Shown here: one piece after another, positions 62,623-64,000 of the stretch | How the letters are laid out: the number at the start of each line of letters is the position of its first letter | How positions within the stretch are numbered: position 1 is the first letter of the stretch | DNA from: Fratercula arctica | Taxonomy: Eukaryota; Chordata; Aves; Charadriiformes; Alcidae | Length of the DNA stretch: 64,000 nt | Direction of reading: 5' to 3' | Assembly: GCA_947846985.1 (NCBI GenBank) | Contig: CANTUZ010000011.1 | Location: forward strand, 26,785,089-26,849,088 | Translations under genes and position numbers: made by a program | Notes under the pieces: model-generated | Told to the model about the DNA's origin: nothing | Database searches by the model: none | The model's input: only the letters and a program-made list of their open reading frames with translations

Positions 62623-63499
62623 CCCAAACTTTTAAAAATTGTAATCTGACTGAGAGATTTTTCACCTGGAAAAAAAGATGTGACCTGGATTAAAGCAGTA
62701 ATTCACCTGACACAAAGAGGAGATTTTTTGAAGTGACACTGGCTACAAAAAGTTTAGTATCAAGTTCTCTCCTCAGTGATGTAGAAAACAAATGGTATAC
62801 ATGGAGCCCAAACATGATATGAAGGTACAGTTATCACTCAAGTTTTAATTATATTTCCCTTGATTCAGATCAACCATGGGCTGTGCTATGAGAGAGAGCA
62901 ATGGGGAAAAAAAAGATCAAAGACAAAATACTGACTGAAGAACACAGAATAGAACTTAGACTTGTAAAATGGGGAATTTAGCCCAAGAAGTACAACCTTG
63001 AAATGAAAGTGTGCTCGCAATAACCTGTAGAATGGAGCAAATCCAGCTTTGTCATTTACACATTTGAACTCCTTAAAACTCTGTGATAACTAGACTTATA
63101 AAGTCTGTCAAGAAGACAATTGGTTAATGGCCACAGAAACCATGTTCTTTTCTTTCTTAGGGCGTTGAGACAAAGGGTTGGTCACAGGGCAGTGACTTTC
63201 TTCATGACTACTAGCAGTCAGGAGGTACATTCCCAGCAGGAGCCAGCCATGTTGTAGTGTACTTGTCCCGTAAAAGAGGGATGCTGCCTCGTGTTTATTA
63301 CGAAAAATGCTTACAGACAATTTCCATGGAGCAGCTGTGGGTAATAACTTGCAGGCTGTCTGCTGTCTGCCAGCACAATTTTTGAGCAACTTTATCTTCA
63401 ACATTTTTAGTTGATTTTGTTTCCATTTACAAATAACAATCTTAATATTAAATTACAAGGTAGTACATTGACGTTAATAAGAACTTTGTATTTCAACAG

Positions 63500-63617
63500 A
63501 GTGCATCGGGAGATCTAATGATTAGAAACATCCAGCTGAAACACAGTGGAAAATATGTTTGTATGGTGAAGACAGATGTGGATAGCGTGGCGTCTGCAGC
63601 CGACCTTATCGTACGAG
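63500..63617 (+). CDS. CNTN3: CNTN3 exon: second half of Ig domain 6
   Basis: The acceptor is GTATTTCAACAG (phase 0) and the donor is GTAGAT at 63618. The 118 nt encode [36 protein letters not shown] and IVR, ending with one base of the Gly that starts the linker to the first FNIII domain. [20 protein letters not shown], with the F-strand cysteine, is close to invariant in CNTN3 and CNTN4. The next exon (FNIII-1) is beyond the window. Confidence 0.95.
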
Positions 63618-63822
63618 GTAGATTTCAGCTTTAGTTACCATGAATCATATTTTCTGACTTCGGTGTATTGTAGATTACAGAAGCAACTGATACTGTAGAT
63701 TAAAAAACCCAATTCATCTATGACTTGAACCTACCTTGTACGTAGGGAGAATTTTAGATCAATTTTTGGATGAAGCTTAATTTTTCACAGAGAAATTAAG
63801 AGCTGAAGGATATAATAAATCT

Positions 63823-63881
63823 TAGAATCATAGAATCTTCATGGTTGGAAGGGACCTTTGAGATCATCGAGTCCAACCATA
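63823..63881 (-). mobile_element. CR1 LINE 3' end
   Basis: TAGAATCATAGAATCTTCAT followed by GGTTGGAAGGGACCTTTGAG and ATCATCGAGTCCAACCAT is a clean CR1 3' terminus read in reverse. It is better preserved than the other copies here, so probably younger. It may continue beyond the adjoining CA repeat toward the window end. Confidence 0.9.
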
Positions 63882-63885
63882 TACG

Positions 63886-63916
63886 CACACACACACACAC
63901 ACACAAAAAAAAAAAA
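63886..63916. repeat. (CA)n / poly(A) microsatellite inside or beside CR1
   Basis: About nine CA units are followed by A12. It sits where CR1 copies carry the CCAACCATA segment, so it likely arose by expansion within the element. Confidence 0.92.
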
Positions 63917-64000
63917 CCCTACAATCTCTCTTGACTTCACATCTTTTCTCACAGACAGTCCTTCAAGTCACTGACAAGAGGGAATGAGCGTTATTTCAAC

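Larger units (their letters stand above)
59737..63499 (+). other. CNTN3: CNTN3 intron within Ig6 (about 3.8 kb)
   Basis: The donor is GTAAGT and the acceptor is ...TTGTATTTCAACAG. It contains a candidate conserved non-coding block (about 60230-60720) and an A-rich (AAAAC)n tract at 62585-62622. No exon was seen inside. Confidence 0.9.
21156..63617 (+). other. CNTN3: CNTN3 (contactin-3) locus, internal part: 10 exons, Ig2-Ig6
   Basis: Ten exons joined by GT-AG introns give one uninterrupted 476-codon frame. In order they encode Ig2 (exons 1-2), Ig3 (3-4), Ig4 (5-6), Ig5 (7-8) and Ig6 (9-10), each domain with its Cys...Trp...DxGxYxC pattern. Contactins are GPI-anchored axonal adhesion molecules with six Ig and four FNIII domains; contactin-3 promotes neurite outgrowth. 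The assignment to CNTN3 over CNTN4, 5 or 6 rests on remembered paralogue differences: residues WRRTDGLPF in Ig3, AKPHWIQ at the start of Ig4 and SAPDFSKNPMKKL in Ig5, where CNTN4 as I recall it has WRRADGKPI, AQPNWIQ and VGPDFSRTLLKRV. The 5' exons (signal peptide, Ig1) and 3' exons (FNIII, GPI signal) are outside the window. Intron sizes in order are about 13.0, 0.32, 0.99, 8.0, 2.3, 1.2, 10.0, 1.4 and 3.8 kb. Confidence 0.9.
63618..64000 (+). other. CNTN3: Start of the CNTN3 intron after Ig6
   Basis: The donor is GTAGAT. The first 383 nt contain a CR1 tail and a CA/poly(A) microsatellite. The acceptor is outside the window. Confidence 0.85.

Noticed and set aside
1..64000. Search for CRISPR arrays, operons, phage or plasmid features, tRNA and rRNA genes
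   Set aside because: None seen. Intron-exon structure, CR1 elements and AT-rich introns show a bird nuclear genome.

Overview
This is a vertebrate, almost certainly avian, nuclear genomic window. It is AT-rich, has large introns and few genes, and carries truncated copies of CR1, the dominant bird LINE, whose 3' end shows here as CATAGAAT/TAGAATC repeats followed by a GGTTGGAAGGGACC-type core. I cannot name the species. There are no bacterial genes, CRISPR arrays, tRNA genes or rRNA genes.

The only protein-coding gene I can support is on the + strand: an internal part of a contactin, best matched to CNTN3 (BIG-1/PANG), a GPI-anchored neuronal cell-adhesion molecule of the immunoglobulin superfamily. 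Ten exons are readable at 21156-21251, 34234-34437, 34754-34856, 35845-36029, 44045-44181, 46475-46604, 47807-47957, 57993-58120, 59561-59736 and 63500-63617. They total 1428 nt (476 codons). Every junction is GT-AG and the reading frame is kept throughout. Together they encode Ig domains 2 to 6. The signal peptide, Ig1, the fibronectin type III domains and the GPI signal lie outside the window.

Layout: 1-21155 is the 3' part of a very long upstream intron, with no exon found. A 13 kb intron (21252-34233) splits Ig2. Ig2b, Ig3a and Ig3b are clustered at 34.2-36.0 kb. An 8 kb intron follows, then Ig4 (44.0-46.6 kb), Ig5a (47.8 kb), a 10 kb intron, Ig5b and Ig6a (58.0-59.7 kb), Ig6b (63.5 kb), and the start of the next intron. 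Each Ig domain is split over two exons, as is usual in contactins.

The introns hold five CR1 remnants, several simple-sequence tracts, short tandem duplications, and homeodomain-motif-rich stretches that could be conserved non-coding elements. I found no convincing undescribed biological system. The observations most worth a second look are a tandem splice donor at the end of the Ig5b exon whose better-scoring site would give an immediate stop, a CpG-clustered YY1-like ATG followed by a consensus donor in the 8 kb intron, an inverted CArG-box pair, a CCAAT-containing hairpin, and an additional cysteine in Ig5.
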